From Achromobacter deleyi (GTDB lineage Bacteria > Pseudomonadota > Gammaproteobacteria > Burkholderiales > Burkholderiaceae_B), in NCBI RefSeq assembly GCF_902859705.1, contig NZ_CADIJO010000014.1, positions 109,228-173,227 of the forward strand: a stretch of 64,000 bases of DNA, in the 5' to 3' direction. The translations under genes and the position numbers were made by a program. The notes beneath the pieces were generated by a model. The model saw only the letters and a program-made list of their open reading frames with translations, was not told where the DNA came from and made no database searches. Positions 34,067-42,040 of this stretch are shown one piece after another; position 1 is the stretch's first letter; each line of letters starts with the position of its first letter.

Positions 34067-34630
34067 ATGAGCACGCCTTTCGACAGTATCCGCAGCCTGT
34101 TCCGGCCCACGACCACCGCGCCGACGTCCTTGCAAGGGGCAGACACCGCGCTGAAGAAGATGGATACGGCCCTGGACACCTCCTCCAAGGTCGCCGACAC
34201 CTTCATGAAAGAAGGCATTCCGAAGATGACCACCGGCCTGTTCCTGAGCAAGATGGGCATCGTCGGCAGCTTCGTCAGCACGGCCCGCGCCTACCAGGAG
34301 GGCGACGCCAGCGCCATGTTCGCCGGCGGCGCCAAGATCGTCGGCGCGATGGGCACCGGCCCGCTCGCCAATGTCGCCGACGGCATCAACAATGGCGTGG
34401 ACCTGATCAAGGGCCTGGACCAGGGCGACATGCAGAAAGTGACGTTCGCCGGGGCAAAGCTCTGCCTGAACCTGGCGGCCGGCGGCTCGGCGCCCGCCAT
34501 GCTGCTGCTTGGCGCAAGCGAGTTCGCGTTCGACGCCATCAAGAACAACCCTGACGGCTTCCGGCTGCACAACCAGGAAACCCAGCGCATGATGCGCGGT
34601 GGCGTCGACGACAACTACATCGGCGCCTGA
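34067..34630 (+). CDS. Candidate type III secreted substrate or translocator-like protein
   Basis: A 187-residue protein just behind the chaperone-like gene. It has no Sec signal. The N-terminal ~25 residues are Ser/Thr/Pro-rich (MSTPFDSIRSLFRPTTTAP), as in type III leaders. A helical segment follows, then a Gly/Ala-rich hydrophobic middle (residues ~60-155, GAKIVGAMGTGPLANVADGI), which could insert in membranes. A single Cys lies in GAKLCLNLAAGG. I recognise no domain. It could be an effector, a pore-type toxin or a substrate of another export route. Confidence 0.5.
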   Translation: MSTPFDSIRSLFRPTTTAPTSLQGADTALKKMDTALDTSSKVADTFMKEGIPKMTTGLFLSKMGIVGSFVSTARAYQEGDASAMFAGGAKIVGAMGTGPLANVADGINNGVDLIKGLDQGDMQKVTFAGAKLCLNLAAGGSAPAMLLLGASEFAFDAIKNNPDGFRLHNQETQRMMRGGVDDNYIGA

Positions 34631-34642
34631 CAGCCGCAGCGG

Positions 34643-35077
34643 TCAAGTCCCCTGGCCATTACGCAGCACGGGCAGCCCCGTACGCGGATTTGTCAGGGTG
34701 ACATTTTCCAGGGCCTTGATGCGCCACTCGCTGCCTTGCCGCGTCAGGACGGCCAGAATCAGCGTATCGACCGAGTGCGCGCCGGCCGGGTGGGCAGCGC
34801 CGGCGGCCAGGCGGCTCCAGAAATGCATGGCCACCGCGTCCTGGCCGATGGGCACCACGTCGATCAGCTCGTTCTCCAGCGTGGAATCGCGATAGATCGT
34901 GGCGTGGATGGGCGCATGCAGTTCGATGATCTCATCGACGCCGCGCACATAGTGGCCAAACCGGTTCACAAAAGTCGCATCGGCCTGGAACAGCGCGCCG
35001 AACGCCTGCATGTCGTGGCGATTCCACGCAGCCTGGAAGGCGTGGGGGATGTCTTCGGGTTGTTTCAACGGGGTCAT
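34643..35077 (-). CDS. SnoaL/NTF2-like protein (SgcJ/EcaC type)
   Basis: A 144-residue NTF2-like cone fold protein. It starts with DIPHAFQAAWNRHDMQAFGALFQADATFVNRFG, the usual helix pair and first strands of SgcJ/EcaC proteins, and ends with a WRIKALENVTLT strand. Such proteins may act as small hydrolases, isomerases or ligand carriers; no activity can be assigned. The start at 35077 is the first Met with a normal N-terminus. It follows the semialdehyde dehydrogenase gene by 77 bp on the same strand and could be its operon partner. It is convergent with the secreted-substrate candidate. Confidence 0.82.
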   Translation of the reverse strand: MTPLKQPEDIPHAFQAAWNRHDMQAFGALFQADATFVNRFGHYVRGVDEIIELHAPIHATIYRDSTLENELIDVVPIGQDAVAMHFWSRLAAGAAHPAGAHSVDTLILAVLTRQGSEWRIKALENVTLTNPRTGLPVLRNGQGT

Positions 35078-35154
35078 GGGCGTCGCTCCGGCAGATGCCA
35101 ACCTTTTATCGCAGTTGGCGACCTGCCGGCAAACTCGCGCCATGCATCCGCCCC

Positions 35155-36534
35155 CTACTTGTCCAACCCCGCCATCAACACATATTTCACCTCGACGTAT
35201 TCCTCGATCCCGTAATAGCTGCCCTCGCGCCCATAGCCGGAATGCTTGACCCCGCCAAAAGGCACCGAGGCCGTTCCGACCGAACCGGAATTGAGCATCA
35301 CCATGCCGGACTCGATGTTGCGTGACAGCCGGAAGGCCCTGGCCAGGTCGCGGGTGTACGCATAGGCGACCAGGCCGTATTCCGACGCATTGGCGCGCTG
35401 CACGACCTCGTCTTCGGTGTGAAAGCGGTAGATGGGGAACACCGGCCCGAAGATTTCGGTGTGTGCGATGCGCATGCTGTCGTCCAGGCCGGCCAGCACC
35501 GTGGCCGAATAGAACAAGCCACCCTTGGCGTGCGGCTCGCCGCCCAGCACGACCTGCCCCCCAGCGGCCCTGGCGTCGTCGACCAGCGCGGCGACCTTGT
35601 CGATGCCGGCCTGGTTGATCATCGGCCCCACCACGAAGTCTTCCTGCAAGCCCTGGTCTACCCGGATGCGCGCGACTTTCTCGGCCACCGCGGCCACGAA
35701 ACGATCGTGGATGGCGTCCTGTACGTAGATGCGGTTGGGCGAGATGCAGACCTGGCCCGAGTTGCGCAGCTTGGCTGCCACCAAGGCGGTGGCGGCGTCT
35801 TCCAGGCTGGCGTCATCGAACACGATGAACGGCGCATTGCCGCCCAGTTCCAGCGTCATTTTCTTCAGGTCCCGGGCGCAGGCCGCGGCCAGCAGCTTGC
35901 CCACGGCGGTCGAGCCGGTGAACGAAAGCTTGCGGATGCGCGGGTCGCCCGTGAACTGCTCGCCGATTTCCTTGGGGTTGCCGGTCACCATCTCGAACAC
36001 GCCTTCGGGAATGCCGGCGCGGCGGGCGTATTCCAGCATCTTGTAGGCCGTCAGCGGCGTCAGTTCGGACGGCTTGATGATCATGGTGCAGCCGGCGGCC
36101 AGGGCCGTCGCGATCTTGCGCGCGATCATCATGAAAGGGAAATTCCACGGCGTGATGGCGGCGGTGGGCCCCGCCGGTTCCTTCACGACCAGCACCTGGG
36201 CATTGTCGGCGTGGGACGGGATGGTGTCCCCATACACCCGCTTGGCCTCTTCGGCATACCACTCGATGAAGCCCAGGCCGTAATCGATTTCGCCCAGGGC
36301 CTCGACCCGGCATTTGCCGTTTTCCTTGACCAGGAGGTCGGCAAACGCCGCCCTGTCGGCGCGGATCAGTTCAAACCAGCGGCGCAGCAGGTCGCCGCGT
36401 TCGCGCGCCAGTTTGCGCGACCAGGCGGGAAACGCAGCGCAAGTGCGGTCGATGGCGGCCTTGACCTGGGCCACATTCAGGTCGGGCGCGGTGCCGACCA
36501 GGGAGCCATCGGCGGGATTCAATACGTCGATCAT
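35155..36534 (-). CDS. NAD(P)-dependent succinate-semialdehyde dehydrogenase family protein
   Basis: A 459-residue aldehyde dehydrogenase. Active-site residues are N131 in TPWNFP, E229 in LELGGNAPF and C263 in NSGQVCISPNRI. The coenzyme-binding FTGSTAVGK is typical of the GabD/Sad group. It oxidises succinate semialdehyde or another semialdehyde to the acid. It is divergent from an AraC-type regulator (36679), which may control it. Length is normal. The exact aldehyde is not certain from sequence alone. Confidence 0.9.
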   Translation of the reverse strand: MIDVLNPADGSLVGTAPDLNVAQVKAAIDRTCAAFPAWSRKLARERGDLLRRWFELIRADRAAFADLLVKENGKCRVEALGEIDYGLGFIEWYAEEAKRVYGDTIPSHADNAQVLVVKEPAGPTAAITPWNFPFMMIARKIATALAAGCTMIIKPSELTPLTAYKMLEYARRAGIPEGVFEMVTGNPKEIGEQFTGDPRIRKLSFTGSTAVGKLLAAACARDLKKMTLELGGNAPFIVFDDASLEDAATALVAAKLRNSGQVCISPNRIYVQDAIHDRFVAAVAEKVARIRVDQGLQEDFVVGPMINQAGIDKVAALVDDARAAGGQVVLGGEPHAKGGLFYSATVLAGLDDSMRIAHTEIFGPVFPIYRFHTEDEVVQRANASEYGLVAYAYTRDLARAFRLSRNIESGMVMLNSGSVGTASVPFGGVKHSGYGREGSYYGIEEYVEVKYVLMAGLDK

Positions 36535-36678
36535 GATGTTTACCGTCCTATCGGGGTGAAAAAGTATGGATGGAATGATAGGATTGCCAACATCAATAAT
36601 CGATGGCCTATAGTCTCGTTTTATTGCCTAAAACTATTGGTCTGAATATTTTTACCTAGCTCACGCGCGGTGCCCCCA

Positions 36679-37641
36679 ATGCCCGACCACCCCACCCCCG
36701 ACTCCGCGGCCCTTCCGGCGCAACGCCAGCGCATGGCCACCCTGCTGCAAGCCCTGGCGCCCCAAGAGGGCTACAACCTGACCGTGCTGCCGGACGTGCG
36801 TTTCCTGCGCTCGAACCGCCCCTTGAGCTCGGTGCCGGTGCTGTACGACCCGGGCATCGTCATCGTGTGCCAGGGCCGCAAGCGCGGCTACTTCGGCGGG
36901 CAGACCTATGTCTACGACGAACGGCAATGCCTGGTGGTGTCCGTGCCGGTGCCCTTCACGATGGAAACCGACGCCAGCCCGGAGGAACCGCTGCTGGCCA
37001 TCTACATGCACCTGGATTTCAAGCTGGCCGCCGACCTGATGCTGCAGATCGATCAGGCTGGCGGCTTCAAGGCGGCCGAACCCAAGGGCATGCTGTCCAG
37101 CCCCATGGACGGCCCGCTCAGCGCCTCGGTGCTGCGCTTTCTGGAAGCCATGGGCTCGCCGATGCAGGCGCAGATCCTGGGCCCGTCGCTGGTGCGCGAA
37201 ATCTATTTCCACATTCTCACGAGCGACCAGGGGCCATCGATGCGCGCGGCGCTGACGATGCAGGGGCAGTTCGGCAAGGTGGTGCGGGCGCTGCGCCGCA
37301 TCCACGCCTCGTTCAAGGAGGCGCTGGGCGTGGATCAACTGGCCCGCGAGGCGGGGATGAGCGTGCCGGCCTTCCATGTGCACTTCAAGGCGGTCACCGG
37401 CACGTCGCCGATGCAGTACCTGAAGTCCACCCGGCTGCATCAGGCACGGTTGCTGATGGTGCGCAACGCCATCACCGCGGCCGCCGCCAGCGCCGACGTC
37501 GGTTACGACAGCCCGTCGCAGTTCAGCCGCGAATTCAAGCGCCTGTTCGGGCGCAGCCCCGTGGAAGAGGTCAAGCGCATGCGCGCCGAATTCGCCGTGC
37601 CGCCGGCATTTGCGGCCTCGGCGTACGTGTCATCGCACTGA
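36679..37641 (+). CDS. AraC family transcriptional regulator (AraC_N type)
   Basis: A 320-residue regulator with an N-terminal AraC_N-like cupin domain (SVPVLYDPGIVIVCQGRKRGYFGGQ) and two C-terminal helix-turn-helix motifs: VDQLAREAGMSVPAFHVHFK and ASADVGYDSPSQFSREFKRLFG, followed by the family signature. AraC proteins with this N-terminal domain often control nearby dehydrogenase or oxidoreductase genes. It is divergent from the semialdehyde dehydrogenase and likely regulates it. GTG at 36670 is an alternative start three codons earlier. Confidence 0.9.
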   Translation: MPDHPTPDSAALPAQRQRMATLLQALAPQEGYNLTVLPDVRFLRSNRPLSSVPVLYDPGIVIVCQGRKRGYFGGQTYVYDERQCLVVSVPVPFTMETDASPEEPLLAIYMHLDFKLAADLMLQIDQAGGFKAAEPKGMLSSPMDGPLSASVLRFLEAMGSPMQAQILGPSLVREIYFHILTSDQGPSMRAALTMQGQFGKVVRALRRIHASFKEALGVDQLAREAGMSVPAFHVHFKAVTGTSPMQYLKSTRLHQARLLMVRNAITAAAASADVGYDSPSQFSREFKRLFGRSPVEEVKRMRAEFAVPPAFAASAYVSSH

Positions 37642-37874
37642 CGGCGAACATGACAATCCGTTGACAGTTTTATCGTGCTGCCGATAGATCGCTGCAAGCT
37701 GGCGTTCAGGCCGCGTCACTACAATCAGGAAGTTCCAGGTCGTTGATTTCCGCAGGAAAATCCCCCTGGCTGGCGTGCTGAAATAGTTGTTCACGCCAGC
37801 TTGCAGCTTGATGGGAACTCTGCCCGACCTGCACTGATCCATACTGATTCCTGCCGCTTTTCGATTCGTATTTC

Positions 37875-39056
37875 ATGCCGTCTTCCCAGCAGTCGCCGAA
37901 TCAGCCTCACCCAGGCGGGATTCGCATCGAAGTCCCCGATTCACGCCAGGCCGCCGCCGCGCTGGACGCGGCAGAGCAGTTCCTGTCCGGGTTGGGCCTG
38001 CGTGCCGCCTCCCACAGCGATCTCTTGACCGGCCCCGTTCCGGGCGTGCACGCTGCGGTGAACGCGGGATTCGCCGCCACCTACCTGCCCGACCACGACA
38101 CCACCGGCATCGCCCGCGCGCTCAGCCTGCGCACCGACGCCAATGCGGCGGACCTGGACCGCGAGATCGTGCTGACCATGCTGGCCAGCCCCGTCGCCTT
38201 CACCTTCCCCACCGTGGCGGAATGGGAATCGGCCGTGCGCATCCGCCGTTACATCGTGCAGGCCGCCAGCAAGACCGCGCTGGCCTTCGACACCGAACAT
38301 GCCGAGCGGCCCGACGACTACTTCACCTATGACGAAGCACGCGGTTTCACGGTGCTGCCGGGGCGCTCGCTGATCGACGGCCTGCGCAAGGCGACGCAAC
38401 CCGAGGCCTCGGGCCAGCTGTATTCGTTCTCGTGCTACCGGGCGACGGAATACGTCACCGTGCTGGGCATTGCACAGGAACTGCACAGCGCCAACCCCGA
38501 CCTGGCGCGGCGCCTGCAACGCCAATGGGAAACCCGCGCCGTCATGTCCGGCAGTTTCCACGAAACCTTCCTGCACGAATACGGCTCGCTGGCCGAACCC
38601 CTGCCGCAACGCTTCTACGTGCCGGGCGACCGCCTGTGGTTCCGCAACCCCGACGCCGAATCGTCGGACGTCGAAGGCTACGAGGGGTCCTGGGTGTTCT
38701 ACCTGGGCGGCGGCCAGTTCAACAATTTCTGGGAACGCGGCGTGCCCTACACGCTGACGTCCAAGTGCGTCGAGATCTTCCATTGGCGCGACGGCCTGCG
38801 CACCGACGCGGCCGGCAAGCGCTACATGGACGAAGACGTCGTCAAGGCCCGCGTGCATGACACGCTGGCCGACCCCGAGGCCACCGCCGCGATTCTGGAA
38901 CGCATGATGCGCATCCGCGATCCGCAGGGCGTCTACGACCAGGGCGGCTGCATCGACGCCACCCGCGAACGCGTGCGCTGGGTGCGGCCGGGCCATAGCG
39001 ACATTGCGCTGCCGGACTTTCCAGGATCGGCGCGGCCGCTATCCATCGCGGCCTGA
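37875..39056 (+). CDS. Protein resembling Bacillus protein-glutamine gamma-glutamyltransferase (Tgl)
   Basis: A 393-residue protein. The middle resembles Bacillus Tgl transglutaminase: a Cys in SGQLYSFSCYRATEYVTVLG (near residue 184) placed like the catalytic Cys of the Tgl (E)CATAM segment, then FYVPGDRLWFRNPD and GYEGSWVFYLGGGQFNNFWE, which recall the Tgl LPGDCLYFKNPD and WQGEN...LG segments. Tgl cross-links Gln and Lys side chains in spore coats, so a Gram-negative relative would do something else. There is no signal peptide or membrane segment. The ~100-residue N-terminal part (SRQAAAALDAAEQFLSGLG) is extra relative to Tgl. The resemblance is by eye from memory and needs a profile search. 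A terminator follows. Confidence 0.45.
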   Translation: MPSSQQSPNQPHPGGIRIEVPDSRQAAAALDAAEQFLSGLGLRAASHSDLLTGPVPGVHAAVNAGFAATYLPDHDTTGIARALSLRTDANAADLDREIVLTMLASPVAFTFPTVAEWESAVRIRRYIVQAASKTALAFDTEHAERPDDYFTYDEARGFTVLPGRSLIDGLRKATQPEASGQLYSFSCYRATEYVTVLGIAQELHSANPDLARRLQRQWETRAVMSGSFHETFLHEYGSLAEPLPQRFYVPGDRLWFRNPDAESSDVEGYEGSWVFYLGGGQFNNFWERGVPYTLTSKCVEIFHWRDGLRTDAAGKRYMDEDVVKARVHDTLADPEATAAILERMMRIRDPQGVYDQGGCIDATRERVRWVRPGHSDIALPDFPGSARPLSIAA

Positions 39057-39071
39057 CCGGATGGGCATGAC

Positions 39072-39100
39072 ATGACCGCAGCGTGATCCGCTGCGGTCAT
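39072..39100 (+). terminator. Rho-independent terminator
   Basis: A perfect 12-bp stem (ATGACCGCAGCG / CGCTGCGGTCAT) with loop TGATC is followed by TTTTCATTG. It closes the Tgl-like gene 15 bp after its stop. Confidence 0.9.
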
Positions 39101-39173
39101 TTTTCATTGTCGACCGCCAAAGCGCCGTGCCGGCAGGCCATCCCGTCTCTTGACGTGCCGCTTATCACGCAAC

Positions 39174-39190
39174 ATCATATGTTATATGAT
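39174..39190. promoter_or_regulatory. AT-rich palindrome ATCATAT-GTT-ATATGAT
   Basis: This 7+3+7 dyad lies 45 bp before the methyltransferase start in an otherwise GC-rich region. It resembles a repressor operator overlapping a promoter, but no regulator gene is adjacent. Confidence 0.5.
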
Positions 39191-39235
39191 ATGCGCCTGC
39201 CGTCATGGCTCACGCGCCCCATCCCCGGAGTCCCC

Positions 39236-39910
39236 ATGTCCTTTTCCAATTCCCCTGGCGCCTCGGAAGACTACGCAGAACGCGTTGCCCGCCACGTGCC
39301 CGGCCTGCGCGACCTGCACCGCATGGTGGGCCTGCTGATGGCGGAACACGTGCCCGACAACGGTCGCATCCTGGTACTGGGCGCCGGCGGGGGGCTGGAA
39401 TTGAAAGCCCTGGCCGACACACGGCCGGGCTGGCAACTGGACGGAGTGGACCCATCGGCCGAGATGCTGCGCCAGGCAACCGATACGCTGGGCGCCCAGG
39501 CGCCGCGCGCCACCCTGCACCAAGGCTATATCGACGACGCCCCCGACGGGCCGTTCGACGGCGCCACCTGCCTCTTGACGCTGCATTTCCTGCCGCACGA
39601 AGAGCGGCTGAGAACCGTGCGGGAAGTAGCCCGGCGGCTCAAGCCCGGCGCCCCCTTCATCGTGGCCCACCACAGCTATCCGCTGGACCGCCAGGACGCC
39701 TGGCTGGCCCGCAACGCGGCCTTCGTGGTGGCCGCGGGCGTGCCGGCAGCACAAGCGCAGAACAGCATCAAGACGATGAAGGAAAAACTGCCGGTGCTGG
39801 ACCCCGCCGACGACGAAGCGGTACTGCGTGAGGCGGGGTTTGAAGAGATTGAACTGTTCTACGCGGCGTTCACATTCAAGGGGTGGACCTGCCGCAAGAA
39901 AGATCGATAG
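39236..39910 (+). CDS. SAM-dependent class I methyltransferase
   Basis: A 224-residue Rossmann-fold methyltransferase. Motif I is ILVLGAGGGLELKAL, the acidic SAM contact is DGVDPSAEML, and a later segment reads ATCLLTLHFLPHEERLRTVREVARRLKPGAPF, as in TrmB- and Tam-like small-molecule methyltransferases. GGAG lies 8 bp before the ATG at 39236; an in-frame ATG at 39191 inside the upstream palindrome would add 15 residues. The substrate is unknown. No biosynthetic partner is adjacent; it is convergent with the ankyrin protein gene. Confidence 0.88.
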   Translation: MSFSNSPGASEDYAERVARHVPGLRDLHRMVGLLMAEHVPDNGRILVLGAGGGLELKALADTRPGWQLDGVDPSAEMLRQATDTLGAQAPRATLHQGYIDDAPDGPFDGATCLLTLHFLPHEERLRTVREVARRLKPGAPFIVAHHSYPLDRQDAWLARNAAFVVAAGVPAAQAQNSIKTMKEKLPVLDPADDEAVLREAGFEEIELFYAAFTFKGWTCRKKDR

Positions 39911-39961
39911 GCACACAACGCAGCCCCCTCATGCCGCAATGCTCCAGATCGCCGCACAGCC

Positions 39962-41008
39962 TTACCGACGGTAATCCACCGCAGGCAAGGCAACGGGCTT
40001 CGGATTGCGCGCTACCCATTGCACCGCCAATTCGCACAGCAGTACGGGCTCACCCGATTTTTGCTTGATCGCTTTGGCGGTGACGGCGGCCGCCTCCAGC
40101 CGTTCGGCAGGCAACGAGGTGCCTGAACCCAGATGCCCGAGCAGCGCATCGACCATGCGACGAAAGTCTGCGTCCCAGTTCACGCCGCCGTTGCCGTCGA
40201 GTTCGTTGGCGATGCGGCCTGAAAGACGGATCACTTCGCCCTGCACGGTGGCCGCTGGCCCGTTTGAAGGAACCAGCAAGTCCCATAGCGCTTCGTGCTG
40301 GTCTTGCCAGGCGCCTGCCTTGACGACGATGGGCGAACGGCCGTCGTGCATGGCGCGCCGCGGGACCGGGGCCACGGCGAACAGGCGGTACAGCTGATCG
40401 AGCGCGGCGCTGTACTCGTCCACCGAATCACGATTGAAGCCGGCGCGATGGAATTCGAACTGCGTGCCGATCCGCGTGATGAATGCTTCCATGCGCGGCG
40501 TCTGGCGTGCGCCGGCCGCCAGCATGACGGGCGCCACCTTGGCGATGCCGACAATGCCGGTGTTGCTGCAGCGCTGCAGCGCCCATTCCAGCGGCGTGAG
40601 GCCGTCGGCCGTCAGCGCGTCAGGGTTGGCGCCCCGCTGCAACAACAGGCGAACGTTGTCCGCATGGCCGACGCCGCAGGCTTTGTGCAGCGCCGTGCCG
40701 CGCCCACCCTCGCCGCTATGTACGTCTGCGCCCAGGTCCAGCAGGATGTCCAACCGGCCCTGCCAATGCCCGGCGCGCGACTGCAAGGGCGTGTCGCCGT
40801 AGCTATCTGCCGCGGAAACATCCGCGCCCTGCTCCACCAGCCAGCGGCAGAGTTCGTCGGGAAACTCATTGAACGCCAAGGCGGTCTGCTTGGAATAGCC
40901 GCCTCGGGCATCCACGCTGCACGCTGCGAATACCGCCTTCAAGGCATCGACATCGCCTTCGGCCAGCAAATCATCAAAGTTCTTGGGCAGCAGTTTCTTC
41001 AGTTTCAT
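39962..41008 (-). CDS. Ankyrin repeat protein
   Basis: A 348-residue protein with a block of about four ankyrin repeats at residues ~15-150: ALKAVFAACSVDARGGYSKQ, GDTPLQSRAGHWQGRLDILL, GTALHKACGVGHADNVRLLL and DGLTPLEWALQRCSNTG. The C-terminal ~200 residues are not repeats and are unassigned. Ankyrin repeats bind protein partners. It is the last gene of a same-strand set with a Cys-rich protein and a small membrane protein (gaps 45 and 59 bp). Small ankyrin proteins of this kind often serve as immunity proteins for secreted toxins; no toxin is visible here, so that is speculation. Confidence 0.8.
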   Translation of the reverse strand: MKLKKLLPKNFDDLLAEGDVDALKAVFAACSVDARGGYSKQTALAFNEFPDELCRWLVEQGADVSAADSYGDTPLQSRAGHWQGRLDILLDLGADVHSGEGGRGTALHKACGVGHADNVRLLLQRGANPDALTADGLTPLEWALQRCSNTGIVGIAKVAPVMLAAGARQTPRMEAFITRIGTQFEFHRAGFNRDSVDEYSAALDQLYRLFAVAPVPRRAMHDGRSPIVVKAGAWQDQHEALWDLLVPSNGPAATVQGEVIRLSGRIANELDGNGGVNWDADFRRMVDALLGHLGSGTSLPAERLEAAAVTAKAIKQKSGEPVLLCELAVQWVARNPKPVALPAVDYRR

Positions 41009-41053
41009 GGTGTGGTTGGCGTGGCAGCGAGACGGCTTGATCGAGGCAGGGAG

Positions 41054-41491
41054 TCAGACCTTGGCCAGGAACGCGTCCGCGTCGCCGGCTTCGCACTTCC
41101 ATTCTGCAAACACGCCCACCAGGTTGCAGTCGACGCAGCGGCAGCCGATGTAGTACCAGCGCACGTCGTTGCTGTCGGCATAGAGCGCCACGCCGGACAT
41201 CAATTCGAAGGTGTCTTCGTCGCACACGCAGACATGGCCGCCCAGGTCGGCCTCGTCGGCGAATTCGGCGCTGTCGCCCATGAAATGGACGACCCCGCAC
41301 TCGGCGCAGGTGCGCTGGGCGACGCCGGCTTCTTCGTCGGATTCCAGATTGAACGTGCGGTTGCCGCAGGTGCACACCGATTGCGCGTAGCGGGTGGCGG
41401 GATATTCATCGTGGCTGAACTTGGCGATCTCGGTCTTGATGTCTTCGGGCGAGGTGCCGTACCAGTAGTCGCCTTTTTTCTTCAGTGTCAT
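41054..41491 (-). CDS. Cysteine-rich zinc-ribbon-like protein of unknown function
   Basis: A 145-residue protein with several Cys pairs: CTCGN, RTCAECG, HVCVCDED and GCRCVDCN. Spacing suggests one or two zinc sites. It opens MTLKKKGDYWYGTSPEDIKT, with a short helix of possible Asp-rich recognition. There is no signal peptide. It lies between the ankyrin gene and a small membrane protein gene on the same strand. I recognise no named family; it may be a small cytosolic immunity or stress protein. Confidence 0.7.
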   Translation of the reverse strand: MTLKKKGDYWYGTSPEDIKTEIAKFSHDEYPATRYAQSVCTCGNRTFNLESDEEAGVAQRTCAECGVVHFMGDSAEFADEADLGGHVCVCDEDTFELMSGVALYADSNDVRWYYIGCRCVDCNLVGVFAEWKCEAGDADAFLAKV

Positions 41492-41550
41492 AGCGTTCCA
41501 GGAAAATTGATGGATCCCAAGATCCGATGTGAGAAATGGCCTGACCGTTC

Positions 41551-41916
41551 CTAGCGCTTGCCGAAATCCTTCTGCTTGAAATCGGTTTCGCCACGGTAGC
41601 CGTACATCTGCGAGACCTTCTGGAAATCGTCGGGTGAAAAGCCCGTCCAGGAATAGTTGCGGATGTTGCGTTGGGTTTGGGTATCGCGCACTCGCTGAAG
41701 GTGTAGCGCGAACACATAGTCTCTGCGGATGATCAGAAAGGCAATCAGGCCCAGCACGATGGTGGCGACGTGGAACGTCGGGGTATTGATGTGGCGGTCA
41801 ACCGTGTAGCGATAGGCGTAGTTGAAAACCAGCGACAGCAGGCCGACGGCGATGACCAACTGCCCCAATTGCGAAAACAGCCACTTGGGTTTGTTCTGGA
41901 TAGTGACGATCATCAT
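41551..41916 (-). CDS. Small membrane protein with two transmembrane helices
   Basis: A 121-residue protein from tandem ATGs (MMIVTIQNKP). Two hydrophobic segments, about residues 18-34 (GQLVIAVGLLSLVFNYA) and 47-62 (HVATIVLGLIAFLIIRR), are joined by a short basic loop. The C-terminal ~55 residues are hydrophilic and cytoplasmic by the positive-inside rule (RNIRNYSWTGFSPDDFQKVS). No family is recognised. It lies at the head of the set with the Cys-rich and ankyrin proteins. Confidence 0.7.
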   Translation of the reverse strand: MMIVTIQNKPKWLFSQLGQLVIAVGLLSLVFNYAYRYTVDRHINTPTFHVATIVLGLIAFLIIRRDYVFALHLQRVRDTQTQRNIRNYSWTGFSPDDFQKVSQMYGYRGETDFKQKDFGKR

Positions 41917-42040
41917 TACCTCTCTCGGGCATTTCGGTGATGCAGGCCGGAAGACTTGCCGGAAAATGGGCTTGCCAGCATTCAGCCCGGCCGTAGTGTG
42001 CCCCAACGCCGCCCGCGATGGACCGTCAAAAAACGGTTTG

